64,000 nt of DNA from the NCBI RefSeq assembly GCF_000422725.1, contig NZ_KE383909.1:667178-731177 (forward strand), given 5' to 3'. A program made the position numbers and the translations under genes. A model generated the notes under the pieces. It had not been told where the DNA came from, made no database searches, and was given only the letters and a program-made list of their open reading frames with translations. Of the stretch, positions 1 to 10,745 are shown in pieces. Source of the stretch: Flavobacterium subsaxonicum WB 4.1-42 = DSM 21790. GTDB lineage: Bacteria; Bacteroidota; Bacteroidia; Flavobacteriales; Flavobacteriaceae. Positions within the stretch are counted from its first letter, which is position 1, and the number at the start of each line of letters is the position of its first letter.

Positions 1-894
1 GGCGATTGGGAGTACTATGCCCAAAATGCGGGCTTTAATCAAACGCAATTCGGTAATCTTAAAGAAGAAGAGCGCACCAGCAGGCAGCTGCGCAATAGCG
101 GCGAAAAACGCCTGTTGCAGCAGGCCTATAACTTTGAAGAAGCCTACAACTCTAACCTTATGGGAAAAAACACCATTGGCCATGCCAACTGGCTAATGTT
201 CGATTATAACCGCGGCTATAGCCCAGATCTGGAAAGCTCGGGCATTAGCGATATTTTTAGGATCCCAAAATTTGCCAATTACTTTTACCAGAGCCAGCGC
301 GACCCGCAACAACAATTGGCACCGGTATTAAATTCGGGACCAATGGTGCAAATTGCATCGTATTGGGATGCCGCTTCTTCGCCCAACGTAACCGTATTTT
401 CTAATTGCGATGAAGTTGCCTTATACCTTAACGATGTGCTTGTTGAAAAGAAACAGGCCGCTAAAGGTAAAGCCGTACTGTTAGCGCATCCGTCTATCGT
501 TTTCAACCTTAAAGAATTCAAACCCGGCACGCTAAGGGCGGAAGGTTTCATAAAAGGACAAAAAGTAACGGAGCATAGCGTTGCCACTCCCGGCAAGGCA
601 GCAAAACTGGAGTTGAGTTATGATGTTTCGGGCAAACAGATAAACACCAACAAACCCGACGTGGTTTTTGTGTACGCCAAAATTACCGATGCTAACGGCA
701 CCGTAATTAACAACGCGGCTAACCAGGTTACGTTTACCATTAACGGAAAGGCAGCACAACTGGTTGGGAAAAACCCAATGCCTGCCGAAGCCGGTATTGC
801 AACCATAGTATTACGTACCGAAGAACTTAAACAGCCCGTTACCATTACCGCCACCGCAGCGGGTTTAACTACGGCGGTACTTCAAATTAAATAA
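1..894 (+). CDS. GH2 family glycoside hydrolase (beta-galactosidase-like), 5' end outside window
   Basis: The reading frame is open from base 1, so the start and the catalytic barrel core lie to the left of the window. What remains is the end of the GH2 barrel (GHANWLMFDYNRGY, then IPKFANYFYQSQRDP, typical of the last helix), followed by a DUF4982-type beta-sandwich (VTVFSNCDEVALYLND) and a final Ig-like GH2 domain 5 (about 100 residues ending at LQIK). This layout is usual for exported Bacteroidota beta-galactosidases and related GH2 enzymes. A TTG at 115 is in frame but is not a credible start. The next gene, another GH2, begins 48 bp downstream on the same strand, so both probably belong to one operon that extends left. 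The exact substrate cannot be told from this fragment. Confidence 0.85.
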   Translation, partial: GDWEYYAQNAGFNQTQFGNLKEEERTSRQLRNSGEKRLLQQAYNFEEAYNSNLMGKNTIGHANWLMFDYNRGYSPDLESSGISDIFRIPKFANYFYQSQRDPQQQLAPVLNSGPMVQIASYWDAASSPNVTVFSNCDEVALYLNDVLVEKKQAAKGKAVLLAHPSIVFNLKEFKPGTLRAEGFIKGQKVTEHSVATPGKAAKLELSYDVSGKQINTNKPDVVFVYAKITDANGTVINNAANQVTFTINGKAAQLVGKNPMPAEAGIATIVLRTEELKQPVTITATAAGLTTAVLQIK

Positions 895-921
895 GCTTAC
901 ACCATTTAATGCATTCAATAA

Positions 922-4065
<3,144 letters not shown>

Positions 4066-4083
4066 TTTTCAATTTATGATATA

Positions 4084-4120
4084 AAAAAGGCCTCTCAGGA
4101 AATTTCCGGGAGGCCTTTTT
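4084..4120. terminator. bidirectional rho-independent terminator
   Basis: A stem of 13 pairs (one G:T) has AAAAA on the left and TTTTT on the right, around a loop of about 11 bases (GGCCTCTC...GGGAGGCC). It lies between the convergent LacZ-type GH2 gene and the alpha/beta hydrolase gene, so it can end both. Confidence 0.9.
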
Positions 4121-4141
4121 AGTTTGAGATTTCGAACCCTC

Positions 4142-4990
4142 TTAAGTATTTATAAATCGTATAATATCTTCGTTAAACCTGTTTTTGTGGGTGTAGTACA
4201 GCCCGTGCGGTGCATCGTCGTACACAAGGTACTCGGCATGCGGAATATGTTTTACTGTTTCTTCTGCAGATGCATCAATAGGCACAGTTTCATCAGCCTT
4301 ACCATGAATTACAAGGGTAGGGATTTTAATACTATCCAGATCGGCCCTAAAGTCGGTCGTAGACCATGCCTTCATAGCCTTAATTGTAGAATACCCAGCC
4401 GAATTTAATGCCAAGGCAGCATCATGGTCTAAAATTTCCTGGCTGGCAGGCTTGCTAAACAAATGCACACCATAAAACATTTTGCCAAACGCTGCCAAAA
4501 ATTTAGGCCTGTCGTCTTCAATCTGCTCCTGCATAGCATCAAACATTTCCTGCGGCAGCCCGGTTGGGTTGTCGTCGGTTTTTAGTAAAAATGGGGTAAC
4601 GGCACTTATAAGGGCAGCTTTGGTAACGCGGCCGGCAGTGTTGTATTTAGCAAGGTAGCGGGCAACCTCGCCGCCACCCATAGAAAAGCCTACAAGGGTA
4701 ACATCGGTAAGGTTTAGCTCTTCTAAAACAAGATTAAGGTCCTGCGCAAAGGTATCGTAATCATAGCCTTCCCAGGGGCGGGATGATAGTCCGAAACCCC
4801 TTCGGTCGTAAGCTATTACGCGAATATTGTGTTTTGGTAACTCGTTTAACTGGTATTCCCACATTTGGTAGTTTAGCGGCCAGCCGTGTATTAAAACTAC
4901 GGGCCTGCCCCTGCCAATGTCCTGGTAAAAAATATTTACTTCTTCTGAACTACCTGATAAACTAACGGAATTTGTGGTGATAAAAGGCAT
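4142..4990 (-). CDS. alpha/beta hydrolase, non-haem haloperoxidase-like
   Basis: A 282-residue cytoplasmic protein with an intact alpha/beta-hydrolase triad: Ser103 in GFSMGGG, Asp233 in HGKADETVP and His262 in DDAPHGL. The oxyanion HGWPL motif is at about residue 35. Sequence style (YDRRGFGLSSRPW, VTLVGFSMGGGEVARYL) is that of the cofactor-free chloroperoxidase/esterase group often annotated as non-haem chloroperoxidase. The natural reaction of these proteins is usually ester or lactone hydrolysis and is not known here. It is a single gene convergent with the GH2 operon and separated from it by a terminator. No signal peptide is visible. Confidence 0.88.
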   Translation of the reverse strand: MPFITTNSVSLSGSSEEVNIFYQDIGRGRPVVLIHGWPLNYQMWEYQLNELPKHNIRVIAYDRRGFGLSSRPWEGYDYDTFAQDLNLVLEELNLTDVTLVGFSMGGGEVARYLAKYNTAGRVTKAALISAVTPFLLKTDDNPTGLPQEMFDAMQEQIEDDRPKFLAAFGKMFYGVHLFSKPASQEILDHDAALALNSAGYSTIKAMKAWSTTDFRADLDSIKIPTLVIHGKADETVPIDASAEETVKHIPHAEYLVYDDAPHGLYYTHKNRFNEDIIRFINT

Positions 4991-5099
4991 AAATTGGTAT
5001 TTTTTGAATTAATAATTACATAAAATTACTAACTGCATAAAACAGCATGCCTATGATTAAGAAATTATTGGCTGTTAATAAAAGGATAATTAAGATTTA

Positions 5100-5239
5100 G
5101 ATTATCAGATTATCGGATGGTTAGATTTTTAGAGATGACTTAAAGATAATAGATAATAGATGATAGACAGGGTAGTTGGAAATTTAAGTTTGCATTTTGA
5201 ATTTCAGTTCATCATTCCTAATTTGAAATTTGTAATTAA
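5100..5239. repeat. AT-rich intergenic stretch with heptad repeat
   Basis: At 5144-5168 three and a half copies of a 7-bp unit occur in tandem (AGATAAT, AGATAAT, AGATGAT, AGACAGG). The same unit on the other strand fills the leader of the small Kdp gene near 59650. Just before it, near 5100-5125, imperfect GATTATC repeats are seen. No gene is visible in this stretch. Confidence 0.6.
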
Positions 5240-7012
5240 CTAAACCACCCCCATTTTCTCCATAATAAATGTGGCGCTTTTATTTTTACAAATGCCATCT
5301 CTAAGTTGGTAGTCAAAATAAAGCTCGTTATCTATAATCTGCACTTCAAAACAGCGGTTAACAAGGCTTTCAGGATATTGCAGTGTGGTATCGCAAACCT
5401 CAATATCATGGGTGGCAATGGCGCCAACGGCATTAAAGCCCATCATTCGCTTAATTACTTTTATGGTTCCCATCTGTTTATCGTCGGAGTTGGTCCCCCT
5501 TAAAATTTCATCCAATAATACAAAAGCCCTTTGGTTTTGCAGGGCATCCATTATCTGGCGCAGGCGTTTAATCTCGGCAAAAAAGTACGATTCAGAGTCG
5601 GATAACGAATCTGATAGTCGCATCGATACCAACACCGGTAAAGGGTGTACAACGGCCGCTGATGCACAAACAGGCGCACCGGCACCCGCCAGTACCATAT
5701 TAATGCCAAGGCTGCGCAAAAACGTACTTTTGCCCGACATATTAGAACCTGTTAGTATGGTAAAACCCGGATTAAAGTTAATGGTGTTGCCAACGCGTAC
5801 CTGCTTTTTAATAAGCGGGTGTGCAAGGTCTTTAAACGCAATTACATTATTTGTGTTGAGGGTAGGGAAGGTAAAATCAGGATTGTTGTAGTAGAGGTTG
5901 GCAAAGCTACTAAGAGCCTCGGCCTCGGCAATGGTATCCAGCCACAGGTTTACGTTTTGGGCATGGTCTTTTTTCCAGTTAAGCAATGCCTTTAAAATAT
6001 GAAAGTGGTACAAAAAGAGCCCGTTAAAAAATGCTGCGCCAATTACATTGCTCACGGTATCCATTTGAGAGAACAATACTGCCAGTTTTTTAATTTGAGT
6101 ACTGGCTTTTTGCCCGCCTGAAATTAACTGTGCCTGTAGCGATTGTAGTTTTTCGCTCTCAAACTCTTCGTTTTCAAGCTGACTTATAACCTGGCTGTAA
6201 TTGTGTATTATGGTGTGAATTTCGGTAGTATCGTTAATTTCATTTTTAATGAATTTAACATAGCCCAAAATAAAGATCAGGTTAAAACCAATAAGATAAC
6301 CCACTGCGTTTAAGTAAGTATCGTTATCGGTAAATACATAAGCAATAAGGCTCAAAACAAGCGCTACAGGAGCAATAATGGCAATTTTGCCAGCAAGGTT
6401 AGATATGGGGGTAGCCCCATTGTTTACCCAACCCATAAGCTTGTTGTAAACCGTAGCACCATCTTTATTGGTTTTGCCCAAAGCCATAACCTCCTGGCGC
6501 CATTCCGGCTTAGCGGCCAGTTCTTTAATAGCCAATTGGTTTTTAAGTATCTCGGTTTGCGGTAAAACATTCAGTAATAAGTCGGCCAGTTTTTGCTTGC
6601 CTTTAAAGGTTTCGGTACGGTTAAGGTTTTGGAAAAGCGACCGCTCGCCAAAAATATCAAGGTCGTGCGAGTAGGGGTGGGTATAATCGGTAAATTCGGC
6701 ACCGTTAGCAAACGCCATCCCAGTACCCGATAAATAAGCTATCTCCTGCTCGTTAACTTTTACTAAAGCAGCTGCCCTTTCTTTTTTTTGAGATACCGCC
6801 GTATGCAGCCTCATAAGCACAAAAAATGCTATGGCACACACCAGCATTCCATACACATAACCGGAACTGTCTTCCGACTTAATACTGTAAAATCCTAAAA
6901 TTAAAAAGGCTATGGCAACCACCAGCCTTGCAGCGCTTATGGTGTTGTATTTAGATTTGTGGGTATTGAGTTCGGTTACAAAAGCGGCCTTTCGGGTAGA
7001 GTAAAATTCCAT
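5240..7012 (-). CDS. MutS-family ATPase with membrane segments
   Basis: A 590-residue protein. The C-terminal third is a MutS domain V ATPase: Walker A GSNMSGKST at residues 422-430, signature SDSLSDSESYFFAEI, Walker B VLLDEILRGTNSDD and ATHD. The mismatch-binding domain I of true MutS is absent. The N-terminal part instead holds hydrophobic stretches at about residues 27-65 and 205-255 that look like two membrane hairpins. The frame extends to 7063, but a good promoter (TATATTTG at 7032-7039, TTG 21 bp further up) lies inside that extension, so Met at 7012 is preferred. The family is widespread in Bacteroidota and its role is unknown. Mismatch repair is not supported by the domain content. 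Confidence 0.85.
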   Translation of the reverse strand: MEFYSTRKAAFVTELNTHKSKYNTISAARLVVAIAFLILGFYSIKSEDSSGYVYGMLVCAIAFFVLMRLHTAVSQKKERAAALVKVNEQEIAYLSGTGMAFANGAEFTDYTHPYSHDLDIFGERSLFQNLNRTETFKGKQKLADLLLNVLPQTEILKNQLAIKELAAKPEWRQEVMALGKTNKDGATVYNKLMGWVNNGATPISNLAGKIAIIAPVALVLSLIAYVFTDNDTYLNAVGYLIGFNLIFILGYVKFIKNEINDTTEIHTIIHNYSQVISQLENEEFESEKLQSLQAQLISGGQKASTQIKKLAVLFSQMDTVSNVIGAAFFNGLFLYHFHILKALLNWKKDHAQNVNLWLDTIAEAEALSSFANLYYNNPDFTFPTLNTNNVIAFKDLAHPLIKKQVRVGNTINFNPGFTILTGSNMSGKSTFLRSLGINMVLAGAGAPVCASAAVVHPLPVLVSMRLSDSLSDSESYFFAEIKRLRQIMDALQNQRAFVLLDEILRGTNSDDKQMGTIKVIKRMMGFNAVGAIATHDIEVCDTTLQYPESLVNRCFEVQIIDNELYFDYQLRDGICKNKSATFIMEKMGVV

Positions 7013-7031
7013 GTTTTTATGTGCTAAAAGG

Positions 7032-7063
7032 CAAATATAGGAAGAACTCACCACGAGTTGCAA
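7032..7063 (-). promoter_or_regulatory. Bacteroidota-type promoter of the MutS-like gene
   Basis: On the minus strand TTG (7063-7061), a 21-bp spacer, and TATATTTG (7039-7032) match the TTG/TAnnTTTG pattern of Bacteroidota housekeeping promoters. Transcription would begin about 10-15 bases before the Met at 7012, which supports that start. Confidence 0.6.
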
Positions 7064-7087
7064 TAAAAAATCCCGCCGGAGCGGGAT
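7064..7087 (-). terminator. terminator of the UspA-like gene
   Basis: On the minus strand ATCCCGC, loop TCCG, GCGGGAT is followed by a run of T. It sits 7 bp past the stop of the universal stress protein gene and overlaps the promoter region of the next minus-strand gene. Confidence 0.8.
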
Positions 7088-7093
7088 GTTGTA

Positions 7094-7930
7094 CTATTCT
7101 TCATGAAATACCAGCAAAGGCACTTTACTGTGGTAGGCCATTTTTTTGGTAAGGCTACGGTGAAACAAGCTCTCAAAAAAACCACGTTTGTGGGTGCGCA
7201 TTACCAAAAGGTCTACATGCTGGTTTTCTATAAAATCTAATATGGTTTGTTCTATATGGTCGCCATCAATATTAAAAAAGTCAATGTGCTCATCGCGGTA
7301 GTAAATTTTCCACTCGTTAATGCGCTCTTCAATATCTTCGGGGTCGTCGTCGTTTTTAATATACAGGCATTGCAGCCTGGCGTTAAAGGCGCTGCCAATA
7401 GTAAGGGCATTGCGAAGGGCATCGTTATCTTTATCTTTATATTGGGTTGTAAAGGCAATGTTTTTAATGGCACGGTACTGCGCCTCTGCCGGAATACCCA
7501 ATACGGGCATCTTTACATTACTTATAACCGATGCTGTGGTAGAGCCCAAAAACGTTTCTTTAAGGCCGCTGGCACCTTTGGTACCCATAATTACAAAGTC
7601 TACACCCTCGTCTTCGCTAACCTTATTAATGTTGTAAATCAGGTCGCCGTACATTAATACATTTTTAAACTTTATGTGTCCAAAATTGTTGTCTTCGGCA
7701 AGTTTATGCAATGCAGGCAACTCTTCCCTAAAACTTTCAAACTGGTGCATCTCTACAATGTCAAAAATTTCGGTAGTAGTTTCGGGCAATGGCGGGGTTT
7801 CTACAATGGGCAGGTCGTACACGTGCAGCAGTACCAGCTCTGCCCCAAACGAATCGGCAAAATTAAGGGCATATATAAAGGCATTGCGCGCAGCCTCAGA
7901 AAAATCGGTAGGAAAAAGTATTCTTTTCAT
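7094..7930 (-). CDS. universal stress protein, two UspA domains
   Basis: A 278-residue cytoplasmic protein made of two UspA folds (about residues 1-145 and 150-278). The first begins MKRILFPTDFSEAARNAF, and carries the helix-loop GTKGASG near its end; the second ends with VMRTHKRGFFESLFHRSLTKKM and KVPLLVFHE. The frame extends to 7975, but Met at 7930 starts directly at the conserved first beta strand of the domain and is preferred. Tandem UspA proteins bind ATP or act as stress effectors in many bacteria; what this one responds to is unknown. It is followed by its own terminator, so it is probably monocistronic. Confidence 0.88.
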   Translation of the reverse strand: MKRILFPTDFSEAARNAFIYALNFADSFGAELVLLHVYDLPIVETPPLPETTTEIFDIVEMHQFESFREELPALHKLAEDNNFGHIKFKNVLMYGDLIYNINKVSEDEGVDFVIMGTKGASGLKETFLGSTTASVISNVKMPVLGIPAEAQYRAIKNIAFTTQYKDKDNDALRNALTIGSAFNARLQCLYIKNDDDPEDIEERINEWKIYYRDEHIDFFNIDGDHIEQTILDFIENQHVDLLVMRTHKRGFFESLFHRSLTKKMAYHSKVPLLVFHEE

Positions 7931-8024
7931 GGCGGTTGTAGCATTGGTTATCAGGTTAAAGATATATAAAAACATAGTAATTTCCTACTTTTTATGCATT
8001 GCTTAACACAATAGTAATCCAGTA

Positions 8025-8099
8025 TTCAGTCGCAGTCGCAGTAAGCAGTTTTCTCCCGGATATAACAAAGTACAACTGAAAACTGCGACTGCGACTGAA
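8025..8099. repeat. long inverted repeat built from CGACTG hexamers
   Basis: The left arm 8025-8042 (TTCAGTCGCAGTCGCAGT) and right arm 8082-8099 are exact reverse complements of 18 bp, separated by 39 bp. Each arm contains two to three direct CAGTCG units. It lies directly before the mnmE promoter. It might fold as a cruciform or be the remains of a small repeat element. Confidence 0.8.
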
Positions 8100-8122
8100 A
8101 ACTAAAACTGCAAGTAAAACAC

Positions 8123-8130
8123 TATCTTTG
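8123..8130 (+). promoter_or_regulatory. likely -7 element of the mnmE promoter
   Basis: TATCTTTG fits the TAnnTTTG -7 motif of Bacteroidota and lies 23 bp before the mnmE ATG. No clear TTG -33 element is seen at the expected distance. Confidence 0.45.
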
Positions 8131-8153
8131 CAGCAAAGAAAGGATTAAACAAA

Positions 8154-9542
8154 ATGATTCCACAAGATACCATAGTGGCGCTGGCTACCGCTTCGGGCTC
8201 CGGGGCTATAGCTATTATAAGAATTTCGGGTGCCGATGCCATTACCATCGCGGCAAGCGTATTCCAGTCGGTTTCCGGCAAAGATATTACCCGCCAAAAA
8301 ACCCATACCCTGCACTTAGGGCACATACAGGAAGATACCAAAATATACGACCAGGTGCTACTGTCTTTATTTAAAGGCACCAACTCGTACACCGGCGAAA
8401 ATACCGTTGAAATTTCGTGCCACGGCTCGGTTTATATACAACAGCAAATTATACAGCTGCTGCTAAGAAAAGGCTGCCGTATGGCAAACGCGGGCGAGTT
8501 TACCCTGCGTGCCTTTTTAAATGGCAAGCTGGACCTAAGCCAGGCAGAGGCGGTGGCCGACCTTATTGCCAGCGATAATGAGGCATCGCATCAAATTGCC
8601 ATGCAGCAAATGCGTGGCGGTTTTAGTAATGAGATTGCCAAACTGCGCGAAGAGCTGCTTAATTTTGCATCGTTAATTGAACTTGAACTGGATTTTGCCG
8701 AGGAAGATGTAGAGTTTGCCGATCGTAGCCAGTTTTATGAACTGCTATCGCGAATAGAGTTTGTGCTTAAAAGGCTAATTGACTCTTTTGCTGTAGGTAA
8801 CGTTATTAAAAACGGTATACCTGTGGCCATTGTGGGCGAGCCTAACGTGGGTAAGTCTACCTTGCTTAATGCATTGTTAAACGAAGAACGCGCCATTGTT
8901 AGCGATATTGCCGGCACAACCCGCGATACTATTGAAGACGAGTTGGTTATAAACGGTATTGGTTTTAGGTTTATAGATACGGCAGGTATTCGCGAAACCG
9001 AAGATGTTGTAGAGAGTATTGGTATACGCAAAACCTTCGAGAAAATAGAGCAGGCACAGGTGGTTGTTTATTTGTTTGATGCTACACAATTTGGCATTGC
9101 AGGATCTGGCATAAGGGTAGAGATCGAGAAGATTAAGAACCAGTTTCCGCTTAAGCCGCTATTGATTATTGGTAACAAGGCTGATAAACTTACCGATGCC
9201 CAAAAGCTGGAAGCGGTTACAGATATCCCTGAACTGCTGCTTATCTCTGCTAAAGAAAACAGTGGGGTAGAAACGCTAAAAGACAAGCTGATGTCGTTTG
9301 TTAATACCGGAGCATTGCGCAATAACGAAACTATTGTTACCAACACCCGCCATTACGATTCGCTTATTAAAGCCCTTGAAGAAATACAAAAAGTACAGTT
9401 TGGCATGCACAGCGGCATTCCCGCCGATTTGCTGGCCATAGATATTCGCCAGGCGTTATACCACTTTGGTGAAATTACCGGTAGTGTTAGCAACGACGAA
9501 TTACTGGGCAATATTTTTGCTAATTTCTGTATCGGAAAGTAA
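8154..9542 (+). CDS. mnmE: tRNA-modification GTPase MnmE (TrmE)
   Basis: A 462-residue protein of normal family length. The N-terminal folate-binding domain begins MIPQDTIVALATASGSGAIA, a helical domain follows, and a G domain is inserted: G1 GEPNVGKST at 228-236, G2 GTTRDT, G3 DTAG at 275-278 and G4 NKAD. The C-terminal FCIGK ends with the conserved cysteine of the family. With MnmG it installs carboxymethylaminomethyl groups on U34 of tRNAs; mnmG is not in this window. The last 18 coding bases, around CTGTATCGGAAAGTAA, resemble the trmE 3' end used as attachment site by SGI1-type islands elsewhere, and the next 480 bp hold no convincing gene. Confidence 0.97.
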   Translation: MIPQDTIVALATASGSGAIAIIRISGADAITIAASVFQSVSGKDITRQKTHTLHLGHIQEDTKIYDQVLLSLFKGTNSYTGENTVEISCHGSVYIQQQIIQLLLRKGCRMANAGEFTLRAFLNGKLDLSQAEAVADLIASDNEASHQIAMQQMRGGFSNEIAKLREELLNFASLIELELDFAEEDVEFADRSQFYELLSRIEFVLKRLIDSFAVGNVIKNGIPVAIVGEPNVGKSTLLNALLNEERAIVSDIAGTTRDTIEDELVINGIGFRFIDTAGIRETEDVVESIGIRKTFEKIEQAQVVVYLFDATQFGIAGSGIRVEIEKIKNQFPLKPLLIIGNKADKLTDAQKLEAVTDIPELLLISAKENSGVETLKDKLMSFVNTGALRNNETIVTNTRHYDSLIKALEEIQKVQFGMHSGIPADLLAIDIRQALYHFGEITGSVSNDELLGNIFANFCIGK

Positions 9543-10025
9543 GGGCGCAAAACAACGCAAATATAATGGGTAGGCCTTTATGGAATATGGAGAAGATAAT
9601 GTTGCAAATAAACATTCCTTATTCGTTCAGACATATTTATGGGATTATTATGCTATGCATTACTTTAAGTTCTTGCTTCTATTAATATATCGTACTTTAT
9701 CAAAAAATGACATACAGGTATCTGTGCGGTTTTTATATCCAACGATTTTGTTTTAAATGGAAAGATATAGATAAAAATTTCAGTTTTTTGAAGATAATAT
9801 TACAATTAAAGTAAAACCCAATGGGTTTTACTTTAATTGTAAACGATCTACCCGATATATATTTCAATTAACACTATTGGTTCAAAATGTGTTAAGGCTG
9901 AGATAAAAATCATTACTTTTTTTGTAGAGACTAAAAGATTTTTTTGAATGGCTAACAAAAATATAGATGAGCTTGAATATTTAGATCAGCGGAGGTATAA
10001 AAATCTTGTTAGTATGCAATAACCA
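9543..10025. other. 480-bp intergenic region without a supported gene
   Basis: AT-rich DNA between the convergent mnmE and pgl genes. It contains a 41-bp palindrome (listed separately) and two short plus-strand frames, 39 codons from 9566 and 24 codons at 9948-10022 (begins MANKNIDELEYLDQRRYKN). The second has a protein-like composition and follows a purine-poor leader, but is too short to call. The region could be the remnant of an insertion at the mnmE 3' end. No integrase is present. Confidence 0.5.
9801..9841. repeat. 41-bp perfect palindrome (20-bp arms)
   Basis: Arms 9801-9820 and 9822-9841 are exact reverse complements around a single central A (core AAAACCCAATGGGTTTT). It lies 259 bp past mnmE and 185 bp past the pgl stop on the other strand. 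It could act as a bidirectional terminator or be a binding or recombination site. The arms are longer than in the other terminators of this window. Confidence 0.85.
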
Positions 10026-10745
10026 CTATTGCTTTGTATTTGATGCAGCCTCATCGGTTAAAAAAAGCAATTTTCCGTCAACAGGTTTTAGTAATTGCGT
10101 AGGATATTTTTCGGGGTTATATTCGCCGTGCAATACTTCGTGTAACGCATGCGCTTTATTCTCTCCAAAAGTAATAACCACAATTTGCTTAGCCTTGTTT
10201 ATAAGTGGTGCGGTTAGCGTAATACGATACATGTTTTGAGGAGCCAAATAATAGGCTGCTACCCATTTATCTTCTTCTTTTAGTACGGCTTCGCCAGGAA
10301 ATAGCGAGGCAGTGTGGCCATCATCGCCCATGCCCAATAAAATCAAGTCGAATTTTCCATCCTCGCCGGCAACACTTTTAATATGTTGCTCATATTCAAC
10401 TGCATATTCTTCGGGTGTTGTACCATCCTTGTACATTGGGTATATATTACCCTTTGGTATTGGCACATGGTTTAAAAAGCTTTCAGCCGACATTTTTGCG
10501 TTACTCAGGTCATGGTCAAGGGCAACCCAACGTTCATCACCCCAAAAAACAAAAACCTTGCTCCAGTCTACTTTTGCCTGATACTCTGGCGTAGCTAAAA
10601 GCTTATATAATGCCACCGGAGAAGACCCGCCTGTAAGCGCCACCACAAACCTGCCGTGGTCTTGTATTGCATTTTGTGCAGCCGATACAAAAATATCGAC
10701 TGCATTATTTGCTATTTCTTCTTTAGTATTAAATATAGTTACCAT
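10026..10745 (-). CDS. pgl: 6-phosphogluconolactonase
   Basis: A 239-residue cytoplasmic enzyme of the NagB/DevB type that hydrolyses 6-phosphogluconolactone to 6-phosphogluconate. Recognisable blocks are VALTGGSSPVALYKLL near residue 35, VFWGDERWV near 66, SNAKMSAESFL, and LGMGDDGHTASLFPG near 137, which holds active-site residues of the family. The start codon lies inside the end of zwf (17-bp overlap), so translation is probably coupled. It is the last gene of the five-gene hxlB-hxlA-gnd-zwf-pgl series. Confidence 0.95.
   Translation of the reverse strand: MVTIFNTKEEIANNAVDIFVSAAQNAIQDHGRFVVALTGGSSPVALYKLLATPEYQAKVDWSKVFVFWGDERWVALDHDLSNAKMSAESFLNHVPIPKGNIYPMYKDGTTPEEYAVEYEQHIKSVAGEDGKFDLILLGMGDDGHTASLFPGEAVLKEEDKWVAAYYLAPQNMYRITLTAPLINKAKQIVVITFGENKAHALHEVLHGEYNPEKYPTQLLKPVDGKLLFLTDEAASNTKQ

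Noticed and set aside
5240..7012. Canonical mismatch-repair mutS
   Set aside because: About 590 residues with no N-terminal mismatch-binding domain and with membrane segments instead.
9566..9685. A 39-codon plus-strand frame with a hydrophobic end (CITLSSCFY)
   Set aside because: Too short, no domain, ends right after a lipobox-like Cys, and no promoter; not enough to call a gene.
9948..10022. A 24-codon frame starting MANKNIDELEYLDQ
   Set aside because: Composition is protein-like, but it is isolated and cut short before the convergent pgl gene; kept only as a note.
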